Below the pieces are notes generated by a model that did not search any database, had not been told where the DNA came from, and was given only the letters and a program-made list of their open reading frames with translations. A stretch of DNA of 16,991 nucleotides, from positions 1 through 16,991 of the forward strand of contig UROX01000039.1 of the NCBI GenBank assembly GCA_900549685.1, written 5' to 3'. Position numbers and translations under genes: made by a program. How positions within the stretch are numbered: the stretch's first letter is position 1; each line of letters begins with the position of its first letter. The DNA is from an uncultured Alistipes sp. (GTDB taxonomy: Bacteria > Bacteroidota > Bacteroidia > Bacteroidales > Rikenellaceae). This document shows positions 1-6,779 of this stretch, in pieces.

Positions 1-74
1 GCGTTCGACAGGCAGTTGAACAGGGTCGATTTGCCGACGTTGGGCAGACCGACGATTCCGCATTGTAAAGCCAT
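1..74 (-). CDS. ychF: YchF-family GTPase/ATPase, N-terminal fragment
   Basis: The first 24 codons of a gene that runs off the left edge of the window. The translation begins MALQCGIVGLPNVGKSTLFN, which is the start of YchF (also called EngD), with the P-loop GLPNVGKST at residues 9-17. YchF is an Obg-related P-loop protein that prefers ATP, binds ribosomes and is implicated in stress responses. The window shows only the Walker A region; the coiled-coil and TGS domains would lie outside it. The ATG at 72-74 is the natural start because YchF proteins begin almost directly with the G1 motif. The gene is divergent from the glycosyltransferase-like gene at 471. The family call rests on a short but very characteristic N-terminus. 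Confidence 0.88.
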   Translation of the reverse strand, partial: MALQCGIVGLPNVGKSTLFNCLSN

Positions 75-174
75 TGTTTGATCCTGAATATAATCGTTAT
101 GTCGTATTGCTCGTTCGGGAATCTCCGGGAAAACCGTCCGATAAGGGGCTTTCTGCGGGAGCGATCCGAATTTA

Positions 175-182
175 CAAAAGTA
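175..182 (-). promoter_or_regulatory. Candidate -7 box for ychF
   Basis: Read on the minus strand this is TACTTTTG, matching the Bacteroidota -7 consensus TAnnTTTG, about 100 bases upstream of the ychF start. No clear TTTG -33 element sits at the expected spacing, so this is only a half-match. The rest of 75-400 shows no gene I can support. Confidence 0.33.
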
Positions 183-405
183 TGAAATCTTTCGATAACG
201 TCCTGCTTTCAGGTCCGATATTATGCGCTGTCCCCCTGAATTGCTTGCCCCGGTCCGCTCCGGACGGTCGCTTCCCGTTTCGAAAACAGGGGTGGAGAAG
301 ACGGAATCTTTTCCCCCCTCTGTCGGATTGTGTCGCGGGGAACGTTCCGAAAACCGGGCGGGCTTGCCGGCCCCGGACGCAATAATCAGGGTACGGAAAA
401 AGGAG

Positions 406-434
406 TTGAAAAAAGGTAAAAACAGTTTATTTTG
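406..434 (+). promoter_or_regulatory. Candidate promoter for the 471-1457 gene
   Basis: A TTG at 406-408 is followed after 18 bases by TTATTTTG at 427-434, which is one base off the Bacteroidota -7 consensus TAnnTTTG. Transcription would begin near 440. That argues for translation starting at the ATG at 471 and against the in-frame TTG at 432, which lies inside the promoter box. Confidence 0.4.
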
Positions 435-470
435 GAAGTGCTCCACCCGACGGATATTACCTTTGAAACA

Positions 471-1457
471 ATGTTGTATATCCTGCGAAGCGATTATTTC
501 CTGTCCGAGTATCTGCTGGAGGAAGCGGACCTTACGGCCGGTATCGAAGTGTCGGTCCATCGTCGGAGTGCTGTCCGTATTCCTTTCTCCGCACTCAGGC
601 GCTTGGGCGAATCTCTTTCGCTGTGCGGGCGGCGTTCCACCCGTTTTTTCGATGGCGAATACATCGAACGGCTTTCGCGTATCGGCCTCGACGACAAGGT
701 ACTGTTTTTCGATGTGCAGAATCTCAAGGACCTCGTTATTCTGCGCAAGTTCATCGCTGCGCACGACGTATCGGTCTTTCTGTGGAATCCGACGAGCAGT
801 TTCTGTCGCAGCGCGGTGGGTCGGGCGACGTATGCCGCCCGGTTGCGACGGGCCGGATACCGTGTCTTCACGTTCGATCGGGACGATGCCGCCCGATACG
901 GTTTCGAATTGACCGAACAGGTCTATCGACCCGATTTTTCGCTTGTCTCACCGGATGTCGTACCCGATACGGATCTGTTCTTCGTCGGCAAGGACAAAGG
1001 CCGCTTGCGGGTGCTCTCCGACATACGGAGCATGGCCGAGGCGGCCGGATTGCGTTGCAAGATGCACGTGGTCAGGGATAAGCATACGTCGTGTCCGGAG
1101 CCGGAAACAGAGCAGGGCCTGACGGATTCGGACATGCCTTACGCTGAGACGCTCCGGTGGGTCGGCCGTTCGCGCTGTCTGATCGAAGTATTGCAGAAGG
1201 GGCAGAGCGGCCATACGCTGCGCGTGATGGAGGCGCTGTTTTACGGGAAAAAACTGCTGACGAACAACCCGGACATCGTGACGGAACCTTATTACGATCC
1301 GCAGCGCGTTTTCATATTCGGGAAAGACGATCCCGCTTCTTTGCGCGAGTTCGTCGAACGTCCCGTCGATCCGGCGGCCGACATGTCGCGTTGGCGGCAG
1401 AGTCCGTATCACATCGCCCGCTGGATCGAAACCTTTCGCGGGGGGGCCGACCGATAA
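471..1457 (+). CDS. Glycosyltransferase-like polysaccharide biosynthesis protein
   Basis: A soluble protein of 328 residues with no signal peptide or membrane segment. I cannot place it in a named enzyme family with certainty. Its overall pattern resembles GT-B-like proteins of Bacteroidota capsule and LPS loci. It has an N-terminal half with alternating hydrophobic strands (KVLFFDVQNLKDLVILRKF, then VSVFLWNP). A C-terminal half contains a stretch of the form DMPYAETLRWVGRSRCLIEV, followed by GHTLRVMEALFYGKKLLTNN. That last segment looks like the donor-sugar binding region of GT-B enzymes, where a conserved E follows a Ser/Gly-rich turn. The start at ATG 471 is preferred over TTG 432, 13 codons upstream, because a promoter-like box overlaps the latter. 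The next gene, GT32, follows after 97 bases. Coding status is well supported; the sugar and acceptor are unknown. Confidence 0.75.
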   Translation: MLYILRSDYFLSEYLLEEADLTAGIEVSVHRRSAVRIPFSALRRLGESLSLCGRRSTRFFDGEYIERLSRIGLDDKVLFFDVQNLKDLVILRKFIAAHDVSVFLWNPTSSFCRSAVGRATYAARLRRAGYRVFTFDRDDAARYGFELTEQVYRPDFSLVSPDVVPDTDLFFVGKDKGRLRVLSDIRSMAEAAGLRCKMHVVRDKHTSCPEPETEQGLTDSDMPYAETLRWVGRSRCLIEVLQKGQSGHTLRVMEALFYGKKLLTNNPDIVTEPYYDPQRVFIFGKDDPASLREFVERPVDPAADMSRWRQSPYHIARWIETFRGGADR

Positions 1458-1523
1458 CCGAAAAGGAATGCCCGGCGGGCGAAGGACGCTCGGCCGCGGA
1501 AAACATGGAATAATAAGGTAATT

Positions 1524-1548
1524 TCGCTATTTTTGCCCGAAATAGCGA
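1524..1548. repeat. Inverted repeat overlapping the GT32 promoter box
   Basis: Arms TCGCTATTT (1524-1532) and AAATAGCGA (1540-1548) form a perfect 9-bp stem with a 7-base loop. The left arm contains most of the TATTTTTG promoter box and the right arm ends seven bases before the GT32 start codon. It could be an operator or an mRNA hairpin near the start site. It is AT-rich and lacks a following T-run, so it is not a standard terminator. Confidence 0.6.
1528..1535 (+). promoter_or_regulatory. Candidate -7 box for the GT32 gene
   Basis: TATTTTTG is an exact match to the Bacteroidota -7 consensus TAnnTTTG, 20 bases before the ATG at 1555. The position where a -33 TTTG is expected (about 1504-1508) reads CATGG, so the upstream element is weak. 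The leader would be very short, starting around 1541. Confidence 0.45.
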
Positions 1549-1554
1549 ATTTCG

Positions 1555-2181
1555 ATGATCCCCAAACTAATCCATTATTGCTGGTTCGGTCGCGGAAAGA
1601 TGCCCGAATTGGCCGAACATTGCATCGCCTCATGGCGCAAGTTTCTTCCCGATTACGAACTGAAGTTGTGGAACGAGGATAATTTCGATGTCGGCAGCCT
1701 GAAGTTCACCCGGCAGGCATACGAACGGCGCAAGTTCGCGTTCGTCACCGACTACGTGCGGCTGTATGCCCTCAGGGAGTTCGGCGGAATCTATATGGAT
1801 ACCGACGTGGAGGTGTTGCGACCGCTCGACGATCTGCTGGATCTGCCCGGGTTTTCCGGTTTCGAGTCCAACAACCTGCTGCCTACCGGGCTGATGGCGT
1901 CGCAGAAAGGCGCTCCGTGGCTCGACATGCTGATGGACTACTATCGCAAGAAACCTTTCGTCCGGTGGTACGGCCGTCTGAACGACACGCCCAATACACT
2001 GATTATATCGAGGATGCTCGGCCGGAAGGGCATCGCGCTGGACAATACGTATCAGATCTACGACGGCCAGCTCCATCTGTTTCCCAAAGACTATTTTTGC
2101 CCCAAAACCTACGGCACGGGTACTCTGGAGCTGACGGACCGTTCTTATTGCATCCATCATTTCGCCGGATCGTGGAAATAA
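1555..2181 (+). CDS. GT32-family glycosyltransferase (DXD sugar-binding type)
   Basis: A glycosyltransferase of 208 residues in the Och1/capsular mannosyl- or galactosyltransferase-like family GT32 (Gly_transf_sug domain). It begins MIPKLIHYCWFG, the typical first strand of the family. It then has W-N-E-D near residues 39-42 and the core from about 64 to 86, V-T-D-Y-V-R-L-Y-A-L followed by FGGIYMDTDVEVL. D82-T83-D84 is the DXD motif that binds the metal and nucleotide sugar. There is no signal peptide or membrane helix, so it should act at the cytoplasmic side on a lipid-linked glycan. The length is usual for the short bacterial members. The gene sits alone after the GT-like gene at 471-1457 and is not inside a visible capsule locus. 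Family is confident; donor and acceptor are not known. Confidence 0.9.
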   Translation: MIPKLIHYCWFGRGKMPELAEHCIASWRKFLPDYELKLWNEDNFDVGSLKFTRQAYERRKFAFVTDYVRLYALREFGGIYMDTDVEVLRPLDDLLDLPGFSGFESNNLLPTGLMASQKGAPWLDMLMDYYRKKPFVRWYGRLNDTPNTLIISRMLGRKGIALDNTYQIYDGQLHLFPKDYFCPKTYGTGTLELTDRSYCIHHFAGSWK

Positions 2182-3008
2182 GCCGTGCCGTTGCCGTACG
2201 ATCCGGATGCAGGGATAGAAGGAGACTCCCGTAGAAGGGACCCGGATTTCCCGTAACGTTTTTCCGTTCGGATAGTTGCTCCCTGCGGCCTGAGGCTGCG
2301 GACGCGGATGGGCCGGTTCCGATTTTGTGTTCGGAAGGGACCGGCAGAAGGCGGTCCCGAAAGCGAGATACGGTAGCGGAGAACGGTATCCTGAAACGTA
2401 TGATCGTACGAAGAGGGGCTTGCCGACGGAAGGCGACGCTTTCGTGTTTTTACGGGAAAGATAAGGTCCCGGCTTGGGGCCGATTTCTTTCAGGCGGAAT
2501 TGTGAGATATAGGATAATAGTGCTTTGTCGGCACGGGCGACAGGCATTCGGTCCGGATGGAGTGCTGATCTGCGGTTTTCCGTGTTCCGGCCGGTTTCTC
2601 GCTCTCCGAGGGGGATGAATGCCGAATGCACGGGAAGTGTACCGGAGATCATTTTTCCGTCCGTGAATATATAAAGGTATGAAGTAGGGGGGATCGTATT
2701 TTATTATGTAGACGACCCGGGGCTGTAATTTTCTGTCGCTTCATCTGTTCCTCCCCGGCTGTCGGCTTGTCCGAGGGCACGGCCTGCGATCCTTCGCTTC
2801 GGCAGGAGATCGAAATTCGGGAAACCTTCGCGTCGGTCGTTGCATGAAGCATGATCGCATTCTTCGATGTTCCGATGTGGGGCGTGGAGTCTTGCCGTTC
2901 GGGACGGGGCTTCGAATCTCCTGTTTCCGTTCCGAAACCTGTGTCTGCGAATAACGACGGGTAGAGAGAAAAATTCGGACGGATTGATGCGGCGAAGGAT
3001 ATGACCGC
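2182..3008. other. Gene-free region of about 830 bases
   Basis: No credible gene on either strand. The open frames here (for example 2325-2618 plus and 2649-3010 minus) give Arg/Pro/Ser-rich translations with no fold-like hydrophobic pattern and no recognisable motif. I see no tRNA, no repeat array and no Bacteroidota promoter box facing either neighbour. An AT-rich patch lies at about 2655-2715. One imperfect hairpin stands out: GCCGGT-TCCGA at 2312-2322 pairs with TCGGA...ACCGGC at 2331-2345, with a 4-base bulge. It could be a decayed gene remnant, an untranslated region or an unrecognised RNA. Confidence 0.5.
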
Positions 3009-3058
3009 AATAAAAGGAAAGCCCTGCGAAAAACGTTTCGCAGGGCTTTCCTTTTATT
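3009..3058 (-). terminator. Strong hairpin terminator, probably bidirectional
   Basis: Two perfect 23-base arms, 3009-3031 and 3036-3058, surround the loop AACG. The core stem is GGAAAGCCCTGCGAAA with its complement. The outer part of the stem is AAAA/TTTT-rich, giving an A-tract before and a U-tract after the GC core on either strand. It lies 15 bases downstream of the rhamnosidase stop codon on the minus strand and should end that transcript. It would also stop transcripts entering from the plus strand. Confidence 0.9.
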
Positions 3059-3073
3059 CGTGTAGGCCGACGG

Positions 3074-5416
3074 TTACTGTACGGCGATCAGTTTGTGGGA
3101 ACCTCCCTTGACGTCGAAAGCGAGGTGCAGGGCGTCGGGCTGCGTCTTGCAGAACTTCGCCACTTTGTTTTTCACGGGCCGCCCGTCTTTCCATACGGTC
3201 GAACCGTCTATCTTCACTTCGCGCACGCCTGCTTTCGGCGTTCCGATCACGCATTTGGCTTCGAGCGGCATGCGGACGTTCAGCGTGAAGACGTTCGGGC
3301 TTTGCTCGAACGACGATTCTACGGTGCCTACGGGCGTGACCGTCGTGGCTTTCGCATGCGAGAGTCCCGACGGATTGGGCAGAATGCCGACCGTACGGTA
3401 GGCTGCTTCCAAAGGACGGATACCGCAGATGTACTGCGCTGCGATCGTCAGCCCGCCGCCGCTCCACGCATGATTGACGGAGCCGCCGCCGAATCCTTCC
3501 GAGCCGATGCCCCAGCCTTCGAACAGCGTGGTGAAACGGTCGTCTTCGACCATGCGGGCGAAACGTCTGTTGTGGCGGGCGAGGCCTTCGGCTCCGTAGC
3601 CCATCTGCACGAACGCTTCGAACACATATTTCTCCATGTACGGGCTGGCATGTTCTTCGGAGAGCAACACCCGGCGGATGGCTTCGTATTTATCCTCGTC
3701 GGCCAGTCCCGATACGACGGCCAGCGCGTGGATGCGGTCGTCCGTCTTGTTCTTGTATTGCGGATCGCGGTATTCGCTGCCGGTCCAGAAATGGTTGTTG
3801 AATGCCTGTTTGAGCGCAGCCATTTCGTCGGCGTATTTTTTCGCGTCTTCTTTTTTGTTCAGCGTCAGGGCGGTGTTGTACATGCCCTTGATCATCATGT
3901 AGTACCAGCAGTTCTGCAACGGTACGATGTCGATGTCCGTACCCCAGTCGCCCCAGTTCCAACCTCCTTCGCGGAGCAGCATGGTGCCTTTGTCTCCCTT
4001 TTTCCACAGGGCGATGTAACGCTGTACGGCGGGGTAGAGGTCTTCGAGCGTCTGCTTGTCGCCGGTGTAGAGATAGTAGTTCCACAGCCCGTAGTAGCCC
4101 AGCGAGGCCATGACCTGTCCTGGCAGTTCCTTGTCCCAGTTCGAGGAGGGCACGGGGGCGTAGATCACGCCGTCGGGTTTTTGCCATCCGGCCAGATCGT
4201 GCAGCCATTTGCGTGTCAGCAGCGTGGCCGATTCCGAGAGCACGTAGAGTGCCTCGCCCGATTCGTTCACCGCGTCGCCCGTCCATTGCGAACGTTCCCG
4301 GTCCGGACAGTCCATGTAGGTGTCGCGCATGGTCACGTAGAGCGTGCGCAGCGCTTTGCCCCAGAATTTGTTATAGAGCGGATCGGAACATTCGAACGTA
4401 CCCGTGAAGTCCGTGTCGTAGCCCGTTTCGCGGAATTTCACCGCTTCCACTTCGGCGCCCTCGGGCAGGATGTAGTACATCTTGTGCCCGTTGAACCATC
4501 CTTTGTTCTCATACTCCTGCAACCCCTCGCGCGTGATGTATTCGCACCGCAGGTAGTTGTCGCCTCCGTTGTAGACCAGATAATTGTCGGTCATGATCTT
4601 GACCGTGTCGCCCGCCGAAGAGGTCTTGAGGCGGATGTAGGGCGTGAAATGTCCGTTGTAGGGCAGCTTGCAGATCAGCGAGTCGCCGCTCCGCGTGCAG
4701 GATTCGTAGTCGCGCAGCTCGCCGATTCGCCACAGCGGGATGGGACGTTTGACCAGCTTGTTCCACGGCTGGCTGCCGGCCGGTCCGTTTTCCACGGCCT
4801 GGGGCATGTAGCTGTCGTCGTAGCCGGGCATGTGCCATGCGTCGTTCTTTTTGCGTCCGTCGTAGAGGATATTCGATTCGGCCAGACGCATGTTGGGCAT
4901 CGGCGGCGGGCAGGTGCCGTAGGCGGCATTGGCCTCGCATTTCCACGTGTCGTCGCTTAGAATGTCGAAATCGGAGGTCTGGCAGTCGAAGATCAGCCCC
5001 GCCTTGCCGCTGTCGTTGTGGGCGAACGACGGCCGGCCGAAATACCACAGCAGCACGGCGATCGTGTTTTTCCCTCTGACCAGATAGGGGGCCAGTTCCA
5101 CTTCGTCGTAATACGTGTCGTTCGGATTGGGACCTCGTTTGAGTCCGCCTTCGAAGACGACCAGACGGCCGTTGATCCACAGCCAGTATTTGCTGTCGGC
5201 ACCGATTTTGGCTTTGACCGAGGTGGGCAGCGAGGGCAGATCCACCGTCTTGCGGTAGTTGAGCCACGTATTGGGTTTTTCGCGGGTGGCGCCCGAACTG
5301 ATCCATCGGGCTTTCCACCGTACCTGTGCCTCGTCGTCGCGCACGGATGCGCACGAGGGCGCCGTCGCAGCGAATACCAGCAGCGCCGTCAGCAACGAAA
5401 GAAAGGATTTTTTCAT
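3074..5416 (-). CDS. Exported GH78 alpha-L-rhamnosidase
   Basis: A glycoside hydrolase of 780 residues that should release terminal alpha-L-rhamnose from plant or bacterial glycans. An N-terminal signal (MKKSFLSLLTALLVFAATAP) ends at C22, so it is exported and may be lipid-anchored, though the lipobox is poor. Beta-sandwich domains fill about residues 35-340. The (alpha/alpha)6 catalytic barrel follows, with DCPDRERSQWTGDA at 369-382. D369, R373, E374 and D381 match the spacing of the catalytic-site residues D567, R571, E572 and D579 of Bacillus RhaB. E633 in LFEGWG is the likely second carboxylate. A short beta domain closes the protein. ATG 5416 is preferred to GTG 5425 three codons upstream, because it gives a classic signal peptide. 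The gene follows the NYN gene by 108 bases. No SusC/SusD pair or other glycosidase lies nearby. Confidence 0.92.
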   Translation of the reverse strand: MKKSFLSLLTALLVFAATAPSCASVRDDEAQVRWKARWISSGATREKPNTWLNYRKTVDLPSLPTSVKAKIGADSKYWLWINGRLVVFEGGLKRGPNPNDTYYDEVELAPYLVRGKNTIAVLLWYFGRPSFAHNDSGKAGLIFDCQTSDFDILSDDTWKCEANAAYGTCPPPMPNMRLAESNILYDGRKKNDAWHMPGYDDSYMPQAVENGPAGSQPWNKLVKRPIPLWRIGELRDYESCTRSGDSLICKLPYNGHFTPYIRLKTSSAGDTVKIMTDNYLVYNGGDNYLRCEYITREGLQEYENKGWFNGHKMYYILPEGAEVEAVKFRETGYDTDFTGTFECSDPLYNKFWGKALRTLYVTMRDTYMDCPDRERSQWTGDAVNESGEALYVLSESATLLTRKWLHDLAGWQKPDGVIYAPVPSSNWDKELPGQVMASLGYYGLWNYYLYTGDKQTLEDLYPAVQRYIALWKKGDKGTMLLREGGWNWGDWGTDIDIVPLQNCWYYMMIKGMYNTALTLNKKEDAKKYADEMAALKQAFNNHFWTGSEYRDPQYKNKTDDRIHALAVVSGLADEDKYEAIRRVLLSEEHASPYMEKYVFEAFVQMGYGAEGLARHNRRFARMVEDDRFTTLFEGWGIGSEGFGGGSVNHAWSGGGLTIAAQYICGIRPLEAAYRTVGILPNPSGLSHAKATTVTPVGTVESSFEQSPNVFTLNVRMPLEAKCVIGTPKAGVREVKIDGSTVWKDGRPVKNKVAKFCKTQPDALHLAFDVKGGSHKLIAVQ

Positions 5417-5452
5417 AATTGTCACGTTTTTTCAGGGTTGTCGTTAGATACG

Positions 5453-5485
5453 GCGATTTCCGGAGAGGCCGTCCCCGGAAATCGC
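5453..5485. repeat. Inverted repeat between the NYN and rhamnosidase genes
   Basis: Perfect 11-bp arms GCGATTTCCGG (5453-5463) and CCGGAAATCGC (5475-5485) with an 11-base loop. It lies 39 bases past the NYN stop codon and 36 bases before the rhamnosidase start. On the minus strand no T-run follows, so intrinsic termination is doubtful. It may attenuate read-through or be a 3'-end stabilising hairpin. No Bacteroidota promoter box was seen in this gap. Confidence 0.6.
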
Positions 5486-5524
5486 TTCGTTTTGTCGTGT
5501 GTCGAACCTCGGTCCCGAGGTGTT

Positions 5525-6430
5525 TCAGCGGCGCTCGGCCGCCTCCTCGGGCGTGAGTTTCCGGACGTTCTTGGCCACGTCCTGTTTCTGCTGGTTCTGT
5601 TCGATGGTGAATTCCACCGGGTCGCCCACGTTCAGGTCGCTGAATTCGCCGTTCACGTCCTGATAATGGAAAAACAGGTTGTTATTGGGGTAGCGGATAA
5701 AGCCGAAACCGTTTTTGAGGCTCAGAATCTCGCTGGTCTCGAACGTTTTTTCGCGCTGATTCTGGCGGCTGTGGTCGGTAGCGACGAACATTTCCTCGAT
5801 CAGCGGGTTGTCCTGTCTTACGCCGCAGTTGATGACGTCGTGCATGGCGACGGGGTAGGTGGCCAGCGCGAGCAGCTCGTGCGAGGTTTTCGTCACCATC
5901 TTCACGCCGTCGTCGTTCACGTATTCGAATTCCCAGCTCAACAGCATGATGCGGACGCCGAGTGCGGTGAGTTTCCTCAGCAGGGGAGTGTAGTCGGTGT
6001 CCGAGACGATGAGCACGACCACGTCCAGCCGTCCCCGGACGGCCAGTTCGAAAGCTTCGAGCGAAAGCCATACGTCCACGCCTCGTTCTTCTTTTTTACC
6101 CAGCAGATTGCGCAGCGGGAGGTAGTGGGGGTGTATGCCTTCGGACATCAGGATGTCGTCGAATACGCGGTCGTTGTAAAGCTGATTGCCGCGCTGGGCC
6201 GCTTCCGCTGCATTGAGCCGTCCTCTGAAATAATGGGCCTCGGCTATCCGGCACCGTTGCGGAGCGATGCCTTCTTCTTCAGCTACTCTGTGACAGATAA
6301 AGTTATGCAATCCTCCCAGACTGAGACGTCTTCTGACGGGATGGATATAGTTGTAATAATTCGACGCGTGCAGAAGGAAGTTTCCGTCGTAGAATACTCC
6401 TATCCTGCGCGTCTCAAAGGGTGAATCCAT
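5525..6430 (-). CDS. NYN-domain ribonuclease-like protein with C-terminal cold-shock domain
   Basis: A soluble protein of 301 residues with two domains. Residues about 9-195 form a NYN (PIN-like, LabA/DUF88) domain. Its acidic residues are in place: D15 in VFYDGNF, D119 in GVDVW, and D144 and D146 in IVSDTDYTPLL. These usually bind metal for RNA cleavage. Residues about 232-292 form a cold-shock domain, with K-N-G-F-G-F-I at 239-245 and N-L-F-F-H-Y-Q-D-V at 251-259 as the two RNA-binding strands. It is probably an RNA-binding nuclease or RNA-processing factor; target and activity are unknown. It has its own candidate promoter and is divergent from the six-gene operon. The downstream rhamnosidase is on the same strand but unrelated in function. 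Domain calls are firm and nuclease activity is inferred. Confidence 0.9.
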   Translation of the reverse strand: MDSPFETRRIGVFYDGNFLLHASNYYNYIHPVRRRLSLGGLHNFICHRVAEEEGIAPQRCRIAEAHYFRGRLNAAEAAQRGNQLYNDRVFDDILMSEGIHPHYLPLRNLLGKKEERGVDVWLSLEAFELAVRGRLDVVVLIVSDTDYTPLLRKLTALGVRIMLLSWEFEYVNDDGVKMVTKTSHELLALATYPVAMHDVINCGVRQDNPLIEEMFVATDHSRQNQREKTFETSEILSLKNGFGFIRYPNNNLFFHYQDVNGEFSDLNVGDPVEFTIEQNQQKQDVAKNVRKLTPEEAAERR

Positions 6431-6512
6431 AAATTGAATAAATTATCGTTATTTTATAATCGAATGCCGGAATCGTTCGAGATTCCGAGCCGTAACTATC
6501 ATTGCATTGCTC

Positions 6513-6543
6513 CAAATGTAACACTTTTTGACGGAATACGCAA
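6513..6543 (-). promoter_or_regulatory. Candidate promoter for the NYN-CSD gene
   Basis: Read on the minus strand, ATTG (6541-6544 side) is followed after about 20 bases by TACATTTG (6520-6513), an exact match to TAnnTTTG. Transcription would begin near 6505, leaving a leader of about 75 bases before the start codon at 6430. Confidence 0.55.
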
Positions 6544-6647
6544 TTATTTATGCGGTTTTCGGTGATCGACAATATTTTTTCACTCTTCTCTCCGCCCTTT
6601 CCCGACCGTGAAGTTTCCGAAAAAGAGGGGAAAGGTGCGCTTGAAGA

Positions 6648-6678
6648 TTTGCAATGATTCGCATAAATCTTAACTTTG
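6648..6678 (+). promoter_or_regulatory. Promoter of the six-gene operon
   Basis: TTTG at 6648-6651, exactly 19 bases, then TAACTTTG at 6671-6678. This is a full match to the Bacteroidota primary sigma consensus TTTG-N19-TAnnTTTG. It lies about 100 bases upstream of the ATG at 6780 and is the best promoter in the window. With the NYN promoter it forms a divergent pair about 130 bases apart. Confidence 0.75.
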
Positions 6679-6779
6679 AAAAAAATTTGTCCGTATTTTT
6701 TGCGGGCGTTTCTTTCCTGTCGGTGCCGACATGGCGGACGCGGGGATAAAACGAAACGGGAATTTAAAACGAATCGGTC

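Noticed and set aside
432..470. TTG start 13 codons upstream for the GT-like gene
   Set aside because: The TTG lies inside a promoter-like box. The ATG at 471 begins the hydrophobic first strand and fits a short leader.
2325..2618. 97-codon open frame in the gene-free stretch
   Set aside because: Basic, low in hydrophobic pattern, with no promoter or homolog that I recognise. I cannot support it as a gene.
1630..2652. 340-codon open frame on the minus strand
   Set aside because: It is antisense to the GT32 gene over most of its length, and its translation has no recognisable motif. The part beyond GT32 (2182-2652) is Arg/Pro/Ser-rich without a fold-like pattern.
2906..2925. tRNA-like T-loop (TTCGAATC)
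   Set aside because: The flanking bases do not form a 5-bp T stem, and no matching acceptor strand or anticodon arm is found at tRNA spacing.
3095..4960. 621-codon open frame on the plus strand
   Set aside because: It is the antisense shadow of the GH78 gene, whose catalytic motifs are intact on the minus strand. High GC content keeps opposite frames open.
5018..6424. 468-codon open frame on the plus strand
   Set aside because: It spans antisense of the rhamnosidase N-terminus and the NYN-CSD gene, both with clear domain motifs on the minus strand.
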